Below are positions 41,871 to 50,544 of a stretch of DNA of 64,000 nucleotides, in pieces. Below the pieces are notes generated by a model that did not search any database, had not been told where the DNA came from, and saw only the letters and a program-made list of their open reading frames with translations. A program made the position numbers and the translations under genes. Position 1 is the stretch's first letter. Each line of letters starts with the position of its first letter. The stretch spans positions 17,262 through 81,261 of the forward strand of contig CAZIFB010000018.1 in NCBI GenBank assembly GCA_964538915.1, in the 5' to 3' direction. The DNA comes from JAEUHQ01 sp964538915 (lineage in GTDB: Bacteria > Planctomycetota > UBA1135 > UBA2386).

Positions 41871-43958
41871 TCAGTATTCGATCTGCCCGTCGTCGACGCC
41901 GAGGGCGCGGCGACGCGACAGGCGCAGTCTGCCGCGGTCGTCCGCGCCGAGAACCGTGACGATCATCTCGTCGCCCTCGCGCGCGATGTCGCCCGCGGCA
42001 CGGACCGGCGCCTTGTCGAGCTCTTCGAGCGGTACGAGACCCTCGTTCACCGCGTTGATCCGAACGAACGCGCCGAAGTCCTTCACGCCGGTCACGGTGC
42101 CGCGGTAGCAGCGGCCGATCTTCAGCACGCCGGCGGAGCGCTGGACCATCACGGCCGCGCGTTGCGCGCTCTCCTGATCGGTCGCGTAGATCAGGACTTC
42201 GCCGTCGTCGTCGACGCTGACGCGTGCGCCGGTTGCCTCGGTGATGCCCTTGATGTTCGCACCCCGCGCCCCGACGAGTGCACCGATCGCCTCGGGCAGG
42301 ATCGCGAGACGTTGCGCGCGCGGAACGAAGCGCGATGGTGCTGCAGGCGACGAGATCGTCTTCGCCATCTCGGCGAGCACGTGCAGGCGGCCGTCCCGCG
42401 CCTGCCCGAAGGCCTGCGCCAGCACCTGGTCCGGCAGTCCGCCGAGTTTGTTGTCGAGCTGGATCGCGGTGATGCCGCGTTCGGTGCCGACCACTTTGAA
42501 GTCCATGTCGCCGAGGTGGTCTTCGTCGCCGAGGATGTCGCTCAGGACGGCGAAGCGCGTCCCATCCGAGATCAGGCCCATCGCGATTCCGGCCACCGGG
42601 CGTTGCAGCGGCACGCCTGCGTGCAGCATCGCCATCGCGCCGCCGCAGACCGTCGCCATCGACGAACTGCCGTTGCTCTCCGTGATCTCCGACTCGATGC
42701 GGATCGTGTACGGATACTCCGAGGTGGCCGGCAGTACGGGCCGCAAACCGCGCCGCGCCAGCGACCCGTGGCCGATCTCGCGCCGGCCGGGGCCCCGCAG
42801 CGCGCGGATCTCGCCGACGGAGTAGGGCGGGAAGTTGTAGTGCAGGATGAACCGGTCGGTGCCGCCATCGGCAGCGATCCCGTCGGCGCGAACCGCGTCC
42901 TCGGGACTGCCGAGCGTGCACGTGACGATCGCCTGCGTCTCGCCGCGCGTGAACAGCGCCGATCCGTGTGCGCGGGGCAGGAGGCCGACTTCGCTCCAGA
43001 TCGGCCGGATCTGCGTCGTCGAGCGACCATCGAGGCGGACTCCGTCGGCGAGTGCCTGCTCGCGCGTTTCGTGCCAGACCGCGTGTGCGAACGCGGCTCG
43101 TGCCGGGCCGTGCTGTTCCGGTGGCAACGCCGTGACCCACGCGGTCTCCGCGGCACTGATCGCGGCGCGACGCTCCGTCTTGCGGGGCGTCCGCAGCGCG
43201 GCGCGCAGCGCCGTCAGGGTGCTGTCCGGCGGTGGCGGCAGGGTCGGCGCTTCGGGAACCGGCGACTTCGGTGCGCCGGCGGCGGAGCGAAGTGCATCGA
43301 ACGCCTTCTGGCAGCGACCGATCCACTCCGTGGCCTGCGCGATCGCGGCGATCGCGGTCGCTTCGTCGACCTCCTTCGCCTCGCCTTCGAGCATCACGAG
43401 TCCGTCTGGGCCGACGCCGACCGAGAACTCGAGATCGGCCTGCTCGCGCTGCGCCTTGCCACCGAACGCCGTCCACTGGCCATGAATGCGCTGGATGCGG
43501 AGGCCGCCTGCGGGGCCCTTCGCTGGCACGTGGCTCACGTGGAGCGCGGCGCACGCTGCGAGGAGTGCAAGGCTCTCGAGGTCGCTCGTCGGTTCGGCGC
43601 TGAACACCTGCACCTGTACCTGCACCTCGTTGCGGTACTCGTCGGGGAACAGCGAGCGGATCGTGCGATCGATCAGGCGGCTGCAGAGCACTTCGTGGTC
43701 GGTGATGCGGCCCTCGCGCCGGCCGAAACCCGGTGGGATGCGGCCTGCCGCCGCGAACTTCTCCCGATACTCGACCGTCAGGGGGAAGAAGTCCTGGCCG
43801 GGTTTCGGCGACGGGGCGGCCGTCACCGTCGCGAGCACGACGTTGTCGCCGCAGCGCGCGAGCACCGCACCGTGCGCCTGGCGAGCGATGCGGCCGGTCT
43901 CGAAGGTGATCTCGGTGCCGGCGATCTTCACGGTCGTTCGGTGCGGTGTGGCGGACAT
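41871..43958 (-). CDS. pnp: Polyribonucleotide nucleotidyltransferase
   Basis: 695 residues from ATG 43958, the normal length. PNPase degrades RNA 3' to 5' with phosphate and is a core of the degradosome. The two RNase PH domains are visible: the first with TGRIARQAHGAVLARCGDNV, the second with GSALFTRGETQAIVTCTLGS, the FFRR-like region, and SDILGDEDHLGDMDFKVVG then LDNKLGG, which hold the catalytic metal Asp residues (about 482-497). A KH domain follows at about 555-610 (IGALVGARGANIKGITEATG) and an S1 domain at about 615-690 (GRCYRGTVTGVKDFGAFVRI). rpsO, its usual upstream neighbour, is not present. It is divergent from feoA. Confidence 0.97.
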   Translation of the reverse strand: MSATPHRTTVKIAGTEITFETGRIARQAHGAVLARCGDNVVLATVTAAPSPKPGQDFFPLTVEYREKFAAAGRIPPGFGRREGRITDHEVLCSRLIDRTIRSLFPDEYRNEVQVQVQVFSAEPTSDLESLALLAACAALHVSHVPAKGPAGGLRIQRIHGQWTAFGGKAQREQADLEFSVGVGPDGLVMLEGEAKEVDEATAIAAIAQATEWIGRCQKAFDALRSAAGAPKSPVPEAPTLPPPPDSTLTALRAALRTPRKTERRAAISAAETAWVTALPPEQHGPARAAFAHAVWHETREQALADGVRLDGRSTTQIRPIWSEVGLLPRAHGSALFTRGETQAIVTCTLGSPEDAVRADGIAADGGTDRFILHYNFPPYSVGEIRALRGPGRREIGHGSLARRGLRPVLPATSEYPYTIRIESEITESNGSSSMATVCGGAMAMLHAGVPLQRPVAGIAMGLISDGTRFAVLSDILGDEDHLGDMDFKVVGTERGITAIQLDNKLGGLPDQVLAQAFGQARDGRLHVLAEMAKTISSPAAPSRFVPRAQRLAILPEAIGALVGARGANIKGITEATGARVSVDDDGEVLIYATDQESAQRAAVMVQRSAGVLKIGRCYRGTVTGVKDFGAFVRINAVNEGLVPLEELDKAPVRAAGDIAREGDEMIVTVLGADDRGRLRLSRRRALGVDDGQIEY

Positions 43959-44023
43959 GCGCCGGATCTTGCCGGCGTCGGTCGGGTGGCGCCACGGCGC
44001 TCGCGCTGCGGACAACGGCTCTC

Positions 44024-44078
44024 TTGGAATCGGGAGCGCGATCCCGCATGATGCTCATGTTGAGATTCGATCTCAACA
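44024..44078 (+). promoter_or_regulatory. feoAB promoter with Fur-box-like palindrome
   Basis: TTGGAA (44024-44029), a 17-bp spacer and CATGAT (44047-44052) form a moderate promoter. Just after it, TGTTGAGAT-TCG-ATCTCAACA (44058-44078) has 9-bp perfect arms around 3 nt. The core TGAGAT..ATCTCA resembles Fur boxes (TGAGAAT..ATTCTCA type), and it would cover the transcription start. Iron-dependent repression is therefore likely; a DtxR-family regulator is the alternative. The site lies between pnp (divergent) and feoA. Confidence 0.6.
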
Positions 44079-44098
44079 ATGCCGAACCTCCCGCCGCC

Positions 44099-44377
44099 GT
44101 GACCGCCGTTCCGCTGCCTCCCATCGATCCGTCGTCCCTCTCGACCCTGGCGGCGTTGCGACTCGGCGCGACGGGGACCGTCGTCGCCGTTGCGGGCGAC
44201 GATCCGCTCGCGCGTCGACTTGCGGCGGCCGGCTTCTGGCCCGGTGTCGTAGTGCAACTCGTCTGCGCCGCGCCGTTCGGCGATCCGCTGCTGTTCCGGC
44301 TGCACGGCTACCGCCTCGCGTTGCGGCGCTCGGAGGCGGAACGCGTGAGCGTCGTGCCGGAGGAGGCAGGGCGATGA
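44099..44377 (+). CDS. feoA: Ferrous iron transport protein A (FeoA)
   Basis: 92 residues from GTG 44099. Earlier in-frame ATGs (44048, 44051, 44057) lie in or before the operator and the promoter -10, so the GTG is preferred. The SH3-like fold is clear: LAALRLGATGTVVAVAGDD, then RRLAAAGFWPGVVVQLVCAA and GDPLLFRLHGYRLALRRSEA with the ending RVSVV. FeoA helps FeoB in ferrous iron uptake, probably through the G domain. Its stop overlaps the feoB start by 4 bp. Confidence 0.88.
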   Translation: MTAVPLPPIDPSSLSTLAALRLGATGTVVAVAGDDPLARRLAAAGFWPGVVVQLVCAAPFGDPLLFRLHGYRLALRRSEAERVSVVPEEAGR

Positions 44378-46302
44378 AGGCGGACACCGTGGTCGCGAGC
44401 CCTGGTTCGATCCGAACCGTGGCGCTGGTCGGGCGCGCCAACTCGGGCAAGACGTCGGTGCTCATGTACGTGACGGGGTCTCGGCAGCGTCCGGTCAACT
44501 TCCCCGGAACGTCCGTGGAGCGCGTCGAGAGCGAGGTCCGGTGCGGCGACGTCCTGCTGCGGGTCGTCGATCTCCCGGGAATCGCGTCGCTCGAGGCCAA
44601 CAGTCGCGACGAGGAGGTCGCGCTGTCGTTCCTGCGGGCTTCGGATGGGAGCGGTGCCGATCTCTTGTGCGTCGTGCTCGACGCCGCGAAGCTGCCGATC
44701 GAACTGCGCTTTCTCCAGCAGATCCGTGCTCTCGGGCGGCCGATCGTGATCGCGCTGACGAAGGTCGACGTCGCCGAACGCGAGGGGTTTCCCGTCGATG
44801 TCGATCGGCTGCGTCGCGCCGTGGGCCTGCCGCTCGTCCAGGTGAACGGGTTCGACGGATCGGGCGCGGAGCATCTGCGTAACGCGCTGGTTTCGGCGTC
44901 TCTTTGCGCGCCCTCCTCCGAAGTCGGGACGACCGCGGCCGACGGTGCGCGCGGTCGCACGTCACGTCGCTCGCGAACCGATCGCATCGACGCCTTCCTG
45001 CTGCACCCGATCGCCGGACCGGTCGTGCTCGCGGCGGTGCTGCTGGCGATGTTCCAACTCGTGTTCACGGTCGCCGAACCCTTCATGGCCTGGATCGAAG
45101 AGGCACAGGGGCTGGTCGGCTCGTGGGTCGCTGCGACGGTTCCCGACGGGGCGGTGCAGAGCTTCCTCGTCGACGGACTCGTCAACGGCGTCGGTGCGTC
45201 GCTCATCTTCGTTCCGCAGATCGCACTGCTCATCGCGTTCGTGACGGTCGTCGAGGCGTCGGGCTACATGGCGCGCGCCGTGTTCCTGCTCGATCGGCTT
45301 CTGCGCCGCTTCGGTCTCTCGGGAAAGAGCTTCGTGCCGTTGACCAGCAGCTTCGCGTGCGCGATCCCCGGCATCGTCGCGAGCCGGATCCTCTCCGACG
45401 AACGCGATCGCCTGGCGACGATCGTCGTGTCGCCGCTCATGTCCTGTTCGGCGCGGCTGCCCGTGTACGTCGTCTTGCTCGCCGCGTTCTTCCCACCGGG
45501 ACAGGCGGGATTGCTCCTGTTCCTGCTGTACCTGCTCGGCATCGTCGCCGCCGTCGTGGTCGCCCTGGTGCTGCGGCGCACGGTGCTGCGCGGTGGTGGA
45601 TCGATGCTCGCGATGGAGTTGCCGGTGTATCAGCGACCGCGCGTGCGTGTCGTCGCGTTCGCGGCGTGGCTCGCGGTGCGCGGCTTCCTTCGCACGGCGG
45701 GGTCGGTGATCCTGGTCGCGACGGTCGTGGTGTGGGCACTCGGGTACTTCCCGCGCTCGGCGGACGTGCACGAGCGGTTCCAGCTCGAGCGCGCGGCGAC
45801 CCCCGCAGGATCCGAAGGCGACGAGGCGCGTCGCCTGATCGATGCGCGAGAGTCCGCGGCTCACCTCGAGCGCAGCTGGCTCGCGACACTCGGGCGAACG
45901 GCACAGCCGCTGTTCGCGCCGGCGGGGTTCGATTGGCGCATGACGGTCGGCGTGCTCGCCGCGTTCCCCGCGCGCGAACTCGTGGTGCCGACACTCGGCA
46001 CGCTCTACAGCCTCGGCGAAGTGGAGGCCTCGCCGGACGATCCCGATGTTCGACTCGGTGAGGCGCTGCGGACGACGCCGGGGCCGGATGGCAAGCCCGC
46101 CGTGAACGGTCTGGTAGCGCTGGCGGTCATGGCGTTCTTCGCGTTGTGCAGTCAGTGCGCCGCGACGCTCGCTGCCATCCGCCGTGAAACGCACTCGTGG
46201 CGATGGCCGATCTTCACGTTCTGCTACATGACCGCGCTCGCGTGGTCGGTCGCCGTCGCGATCTACCAGGTCGGCCGTCTGTTGGGCTTCGCGCCGGCTT
46301 GA
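44374..46302 (+). CDS. feoB: Ferrous iron transport protein B (FeoB)
   Basis: 642 residues from ATG 44374. The G domain has G1 GRANSGKT (20-27), G3 DLPG (about 67-70) and G4 TKVD (about 129-132); G1 begins with Gly-Arg in place of the usual Gly-Asn-Pro. A linker leads into the membrane part with about 8-9 helices. The two gate regions are recognisable: VVEASGYMARAVFLLDRLLR with SSFACAIPGIVASRIL, and later SPLMSCSARLPVYVVLL. The total is shorter than E. coli FeoB (773), partly because of a brief spacer domain. It is coupled to feoA; no feoC is seen. Confidence 0.95.
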   Translation: MKADTVVASPGSIRTVALVGRANSGKTSVLMYVTGSRQRPVNFPGTSVERVESEVRCGDVLLRVVDLPGIASLEANSRDEEVALSFLRASDGSGADLLCVVLDAAKLPIELRFLQQIRALGRPIVIALTKVDVAEREGFPVDVDRLRRAVGLPLVQVNGFDGSGAEHLRNALVSASLCAPSSEVGTTAADGARGRTSRRSRTDRIDAFLLHPIAGPVVLAAVLLAMFQLVFTVAEPFMAWIEEAQGLVGSWVAATVPDGAVQSFLVDGLVNGVGASLIFVPQIALLIAFVTVVEASGYMARAVFLLDRLLRRFGLSGKSFVPLTSSFACAIPGIVASRILSDERDRLATIVVSPLMSCSARLPVYVVLLAAFFPPGQAGLLLFLLYLLGIVAAVVVALVLRRTVLRGGGSMLAMELPVYQRPRVRVVAFAAWLAVRGFLRTAGSVILVATVVVWALGYFPRSADVHERFQLERAATPAGSEGDEARRLIDARESAAHLERSWLATLGRTAQPLFAPAGFDWRMTVGVLAAFPARELVVPTLGTLYSLGEVEASPDDPDVRLGEALRTTPGPDGKPAVNGLVALAVMAFFALCSQCAATLAAIRRETHSWRWPIFTFCYMTALAWSVAVAIYQVGRLLGFAPA

Positions 46303-46312
46303 ACCCGGCGGT

Positions 46313-46609
46313 TCACTCCATGTCGAACGGGTTGCGCGGCCGCGAGTCCTTGTCCTTCTTGGCCTCTTCCTTGGCGCGGCGCAGTTGCTCCTCGAGTCGT
46401 TCGCCGCGCTTCTGCTCCAGGTCCTGCGCCGACGAGAACAAGTCGCCGAGCCGCTTCTGATCGCGGCCGTGCTCCTTCAGCATCTGCTCGAGGTCCCGGC
46501 CGCCCTTCGCTTCATCCGGGCGCGCGGCGCGTGCCTTCCCCGACCGGACGTCGACTTCGATCAGCTTGTTGCAGCAGGGGCATGGGAACGTGAACACGGT
46601 GTCGGCCAT
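46313..46609 (-). CDS. Small zinc-ribbon and coiled-coil protein
   Basis: 98 residues from ATG 46609. The N-terminus ADTVFTFPCPCCNKLIEVDV carries CPCC, half of a zinc ribbon; no second Cys pair follows, so it may bind metal as a dimer or not at all. The rest is highly charged helix (ARPDEAKGGRDLEQMLKEHG and DLEQKRGERLEEQLRRAKEE), probably a coiled coil. It is convergent with feoB (10-bp gap) and divergent from the sigma factor gene. No function is assigned. Confidence 0.65.
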   Translation of the reverse strand: MADTVFTFPCPCCNKLIEVDVRSGKARAARPDEAKGGRDLEQMLKEHGRDQKRLGDLFSSAQDLEQKRGERLEEQLRRAKEEAKKDKDSRPRNPFDME

Positions 46610-46831
46610 GGCGCGGTGCCTCGGGATTGACGGTCGTCGTGCGTCGATGACGACGGTATCGTGACGATCGCGGACGGGCACGTCCGCGACGTGCGTCGCA
46701 CGCCCTGTTCGCATCGAGACATCGTGACCCCCGAGAAAAAGCCTCTGGCAGGTGGAACCCCTGCGGGACAGCCGCGTCTGTTCGCGGGCGTTCCGCCGGT
46801 TGCAGGTCGGGACGCGCTGCGCAAGGACACG

Positions 46832-47452
46832 ATGCCGGCCGGGCCTGCCTCACCTGGTGGCCACAACGACGTCGATCCGGCTCGCGAACCGATGCTCGCG
46901 GCTCAGCGCGGTGACATCGATGCCTTCCGAACTCTGGTGGAGATGTACCAGGACCGGGTGATGCGAGTGATGACTTCCGTGCTGAAGTGCGACCGCGCGT
47001 TCGCGGAAGACCTGAGCCAGGAGGTCTTCCTCCGAGTCCACAAGGGGCTGCCGTCGTTCGACGGCCAGGTGCGGTTCCTCACGTGGCTCCACACGATCGC
47101 GATGAACGTTGCGATCAGTGAATACCGTCGGCGTCGGGCCCACAAACGCGACCGCAAGACGCTGTCGATCGACGTTCCGATCCAAGGCACGGACGACCTC
47201 TATATCCAGCCGGCCGGTCGCGAGATCGATCCGGGGGAACGGGCTCACCAGCACGAGTTCCTGGCGCGAGTGCGGGCGTGTGTGCGCGAGCTCCCCGACG
47301 ACTTCCGCGAGTGCGTGGTGTTGCGCGACATGGAGTCCCTGTCGTACGAGGAGATCGCCGCGATGCTCGACCTGCCGATCGGAACCGTGCGGTCGCGCAT
47401 CCACCGCGGGCGAGCGATGCTGCAAGGCATGCTGCAGGAGTTCCTGCGATGA
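46832..47452 (+). CDS. ECF-type RNA polymerase sigma factor
   Basis: 206 residues from ATG 46832; a longer frame upstream is rejected because sigma homology begins at AREPMLAAQRGDIDAFRTLV. Region 2 is MYQDRVMRVMTSVLKCDRAF with DLSQEVFLRVHKGL and FLTWLHTIAMNVAISEYRRR. Region 4 is LPDDFRECVVLRDMESLSYE with the helix-turn-helix EIAAMLDLPIGTVRSRIHRG. It is close to the planctomycete ECF group whose anti-sigma factors carry long periplasmic tails. Its stop overlaps the anti-sigma start by 4 bp. Confidence 0.93.
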   Translation: MPAGPASPGGHNDVDPAREPMLAAQRGDIDAFRTLVEMYQDRVMRVMTSVLKCDRAFAEDLSQEVFLRVHKGLPSFDGQVRFLTWLHTIAMNVAISEYRRRRAHKRDRKTLSIDVPIQGTDDLYIQPAGREIDPGERAHQHEFLARVRACVRELPDDFRECVVLRDMESLSYEEIAAMLDLPIGTVRSRIHRGRAMLQGMLQEFLR

Positions 47453-49101
47453 CCGGTGTGCCGAAGAGAGAACCCGACGATCGGCTCGCGGACTGGGTCG
47501 ACGGGCGCATGACGGCCCGCGAGCGCGAGCGCTTCGCCGCGGAGTTGCGGGTGAGTGCGCACTTGCGCAACGACCTGGCCGAGTACGAGAAGACCGTCGC
47601 TGCCGTGCGCGCGGCGCTGCAGGCGCCGACCCACCCGACCAATCTCGCCGAGCGCGTGATGGCGCGTATCGCCGCCGACGCCGCGGCCCCGAAGCAGACG
47701 CGGATCGAGCCGCGCGCCGCTCGATGGTGGAATCACCCGGCGACCTGGAGTCTCGCAAGTGCGGCGGCCGTGTTGCTGGTCGCGCTTCTCGTGAACTCAT
47801 GGTCGGACGGACGCGCCGCGGTGCCGACCGCGATGGTAGCGGAGGAAACCAAGGACGATGCGGCCGCCGATCGGGGCCGCGGCGTACCTCTCGACGAGAT
47901 GCTCGGGGTGGAGCGAAAGGTCGAGGCGAAGGACCCGCAACGCGACTCGGTGACGACCGCGACGGCGGCCGTGCCGCCGCGCGAGGGTGCCCCCGGCACC
48001 TTGCTCGGCGCGCAGAAGCCGCCTGCGACCGCGCCGGGCGATCACCCCGAGACGAAGGCCGATGGCGAAACTGGGACGTGGGAGAAGGAAGCCGCCGCGG
48101 GGGCGCCGTCGCGCACCGAGGGACCGAGCACCATGGGGCCGACTGGGCCGACCGCGCCGCCGAAGGGGGGTGTGTACGCTCCCGATGCCTCGCCACCGGC
48201 CGTGGGGGTGCAACCTCGCCCCGAGGGTGACAGGGGAGTCTTTGGTGAGAACAACGAGCGCTCCGACCTGTTGGAGGTCGCCGACGGCAAGGACCAGGAC
48301 CAGGCCGAGGCCTTGCAAGGCACCCTGCAGAAGCAAGCGAACGCCCGCGAGGGAAAGAACCACGAGAAGGCCGGTGCCGAGAAGCGCGGGGTCGAGAATC
48401 CGGGCGCGCGGGGTTCCACCGGCAAGAGTGTGCCGGACCCGTCGCGGGAAGTGCTCGCGCTGGTCGTTCTCCAAGGAGATGCGCTCGACGTTGCACCCGT
48501 GGTCCGCCGCGCCGGGGTCGACAAGGATGCCGACAAGGACGCCGACAAGGGCGGTGGAGGGGCGAAGACGAAGTCGGGCGACACATCCTCCGGCCGCAAC
48601 AGCGACGGGTCGGCCGCCTCGCGCGGTGAGGGGGCTGCAGCCGCCGCAGCCGCTGCGCTCGATGCGTTCTTCGCCGAGCAGATGCGGTCTGTCGCGCCCT
48701 CGGCCGATGCTCCGAGGATCGTGATCGGTAGCGTGACCGTGCGGCCGATCGGTGCCGAAGCGGCGCGGGTCGTGAGCGCGACGCCCGCGCCGGCAGCGCC
48801 CAGTCCCACGGCGGATGCGTTGAAGGCCGACTCGGCGCGAACTCCGATCGAGCGTACCTTCGTCGTCGAGGGGACGAAGGAGGAGGTCGCGTTCCTGCTT
48901 CGCCGACTGGCCTCTTTCGCCCGCGCGGGCAACCTCCACCTCACCAACGGTGAAACGAGCGTGCCGAGGTCGCCATTGGCGATGGGAGAGACCGGTGTGC
49001 CGGTGCCCGATCCGTCGGCGACCGGGAGCTTCGGCGCAGGCTTCGTGCAGGTCACGCCGACGACGCGCGTCGTGTTGCGATTCCGCGTACTGCGCCGCTG
49101 A
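47449..49101 (+). CDS. Membrane anti-sigma factor with long low-complexity periplasmic domain
   Basis: 550 residues from ATG 47449. Residues 1-65 form an anti-sigma-type helical domain (RLADWVDGRMTARERERFAA) without the HxxxCxxC zinc motif. One membrane helix follows at about 92-112 (LASAAAVLLVALLVNSW). Beyond it come about 330 residues of Ala/Pro/Gly/Asp/Lys low complexity, including a repeated Asp-Lys-Asp-Ala unit near 48521-48552. The C-terminus has a compact domain (RTFVVEGTKEEVAFLLRRLA and FVQVTPTTRVVLRFRVLR). The gene is coupled to the sigma factor. The signal it senses is unknown. The low-complexity part may be an extracellular stalk. Confidence 0.82.
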   Translation: MTGVPKREPDDRLADWVDGRMTARERERFAAELRVSAHLRNDLAEYEKTVAAVRAALQAPTHPTNLAERVMARIAADAAAPKQTRIEPRAARWWNHPATWSLASAAAVLLVALLVNSWSDGRAAVPTAMVAEETKDDAAADRGRGVPLDEMLGVERKVEAKDPQRDSVTTATAAVPPREGAPGTLLGAQKPPATAPGDHPETKADGETGTWEKEAAAGAPSRTEGPSTMGPTGPTAPPKGGVYAPDASPPAVGVQPRPEGDRGVFGENNERSDLLEVADGKDQDQAEALQGTLQKQANAREGKNHEKAGAEKRGVENPGARGSTGKSVPDPSREVLALVVLQGDALDVAPVVRRAGVDKDADKDADKGGGGAKTKSGDTSSGRNSDGSAASRGEGAAAAAAAALDAFFAEQMRSVAPSADAPRIVIGSVTVRPIGAEAARVVSATPAPAAPSPTADALKADSARTPIERTFVVEGTKEEVAFLLRRLASFARAGNLHLTNGETSVPRSPLAMGETGVPVPDPSATGSFGAGFVQVTPTTRVVLRFRVLRR

Positions 49102-49203
49102 GGGTGAGCCTGAGAGCGCCGCCGTGCGGGCCCACGGTTGCTCCTGTGTGGCCGTTTCGGCGTCACGCTTGGCGTTCGAAGCAGACGGTTCCTCGTGCAT
49201 GGG

Positions 49204-50436
49204 TCAGGGTGCTTCGAACGGCAGCGAACGTTCGAACCGGTCACCCGGAGCCATCGTTGTCACGAACTGCACGCCGTCACCCTGGAGGATCACGCGCAGG
49301 CCGCCCGTTGTGGCGGACACCAGATCGAGCCGAACGCGGAGGCGCAGCCCATTCGGAAGCGGTGCTCCTGGGTCGTCGGGTTCGTCGTCGCGTCGGGGAC
49401 CATCGCGGATCGACAGGTCCAAGTCGAACAGGGCGCCCTCTGCCACGACGCGGGCGAACCGCGCGTGTTCGTGGCCCGGCGGCAGCCACGGCCGCAGACG
49501 CAGCCAACCCTCGTCCACTGCGACACCCGTGGCCAGACGGACGCCGGTGAGCGCGAACAACGCTGCGTCGAGGCACCTCGCCGCTGCCTCGCCGGAAGGC
49601 ACGCCGCGCGACAGCGCTTCGGCCATCGTTTGCCACGCCGCGTTGCGCATGGGCCGGTCCGCGAGTTGTGCGGCGGCGGCGAGGGCAGCGGCGAGCGCTG
49701 TTGCGTCGGCGAACGCCGCCCGCTCGTGCGTCGATCCGTGCAATGCCCGGCGAGAACACGACCGCAGGTTCCGCTCCATGCGATCGTCCGAGGCGAGCAG
49801 CATGCCCGCGGCCGCGGGGATCAGTGCAGCGGGGTCGGCCGGCGAGGGAAGCAGGATCTCGTCGCCCGTGCACCGCGGGCGGAAGTGGCCGCGTCCCGGT
49901 TGCCACGTGAGTCTCTCGATGTTGCGCCAGCGTGCGATGCCTGGTTCGATCCACTCGCGCGCGGCTGAGCCGGCATTGCCGCGTACGCCGGCGATGCCCC
50001 CGCGGCACAGCAGCGCGTGGGCGAGTAGCGCCTCGAGCGCGAACGTTCCTCTCACGTCGACGGGCGGCAGGTGACGGAGCGGTTCGTCGACGTCGGCGAC
50101 AAGGTCTGCGACAAACCCATCGTCACGGCTCGCCCGCAGGTACCAGTAGAGAGCCGGAGTCAGCCAGCCGAGGTCCGTCGTCGTCCATTCGCGGCGGCGC
50201 GCTGCTGCCCAGCTCGTGGCGAGCACGCGGCGCGCGCCGTCGAAGTCGGCGATGCGCATGTTGGCGAGCACGCGCTGCGCCGCGGCGGACGGCGAGTCGA
50301 CCGGATCGGGGCCCGCGAACGCCTCGTAGCGGCAGGGAAGTCGCAGCCCTTCGACCTCGAGCTGCGCCTGGGCCCGGGCGGAAGCGAAGAGCAGTGCGGA
50401 CAGCACGCCGAGGACCAAGCGACCGAGGGCTCGCAT
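49204..50436 (-). CDS. Exported (alpha/alpha)-toroid protein with GH65-like C-terminus
   Basis: 410 residues from ATG 50436 with a signal peptide ending near AQAQ. The body is paired helices (WWTTTDLGWLTPALYWYLRA-like hairpins, FALEALLAHALLCRGG, DATALAAALAAAAQLADRPM, RCLDAALFALTGVRLA). The end reads WLRLRPWLPPGHEHARFARV, FDLDLSIRDG and LRVRLDLVSATTGGLRVILQ; this strand order and the PWLPPGHEH turn resemble the C-terminal domain of GH65/GH63 glycoside hydrolases and phosphorylases. A catalytic acid could not be identified. It may be a carbohydrate-active protein or a scaffold. Confidence 0.6.
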   Translation of the reverse strand: MRALGRLVLGVLSALLFASARAQAQLEVEGLRLPCRYEAFAGPDPVDSPSAAAQRVLANMRIADFDGARRVLATSWAAARRREWTTTDLGWLTPALYWYLRASRDDGFVADLVADVDEPLRHLPPVDVRGTFALEALLAHALLCRGGIAGVRGNAGSAAREWIEPGIARWRNIERLTWQPGRGHFRPRCTGDEILLPSPADPAALIPAAAGMLLASDDRMERNLRSCSRRALHGSTHERAAFADATALAAALAAAAQLADRPMRNAAWQTMAEALSRGVPSGEAAARCLDAALFALTGVRLATGVAVDEGWLRLRPWLPPGHEHARFARVVAEGALFDLDLSIRDGPRRDDEPDDPGAPLPNGLRLRVRLDLVSATTGGLRVILQGDGVQFVTTMAPGDRFERSLPFEAP

Positions 50437-50544
50437 GCAGGCAGTGGCACGCAGGCCGTGCTTTCTCACAGGATTTCCCACGAAGTGCCCCGGGGGCGTC
50501 GCGTTCGGTCTGGCCCGTGCGATCGCGGCGGATAGAACGCGGAC

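Noticed and set aside
44048..44098. Longer FeoA N-terminus from ATG 44048
   Set aside because: The codons lie in the promoter -10 and the palindrome, and the family fold starts after the GTG at 44099.
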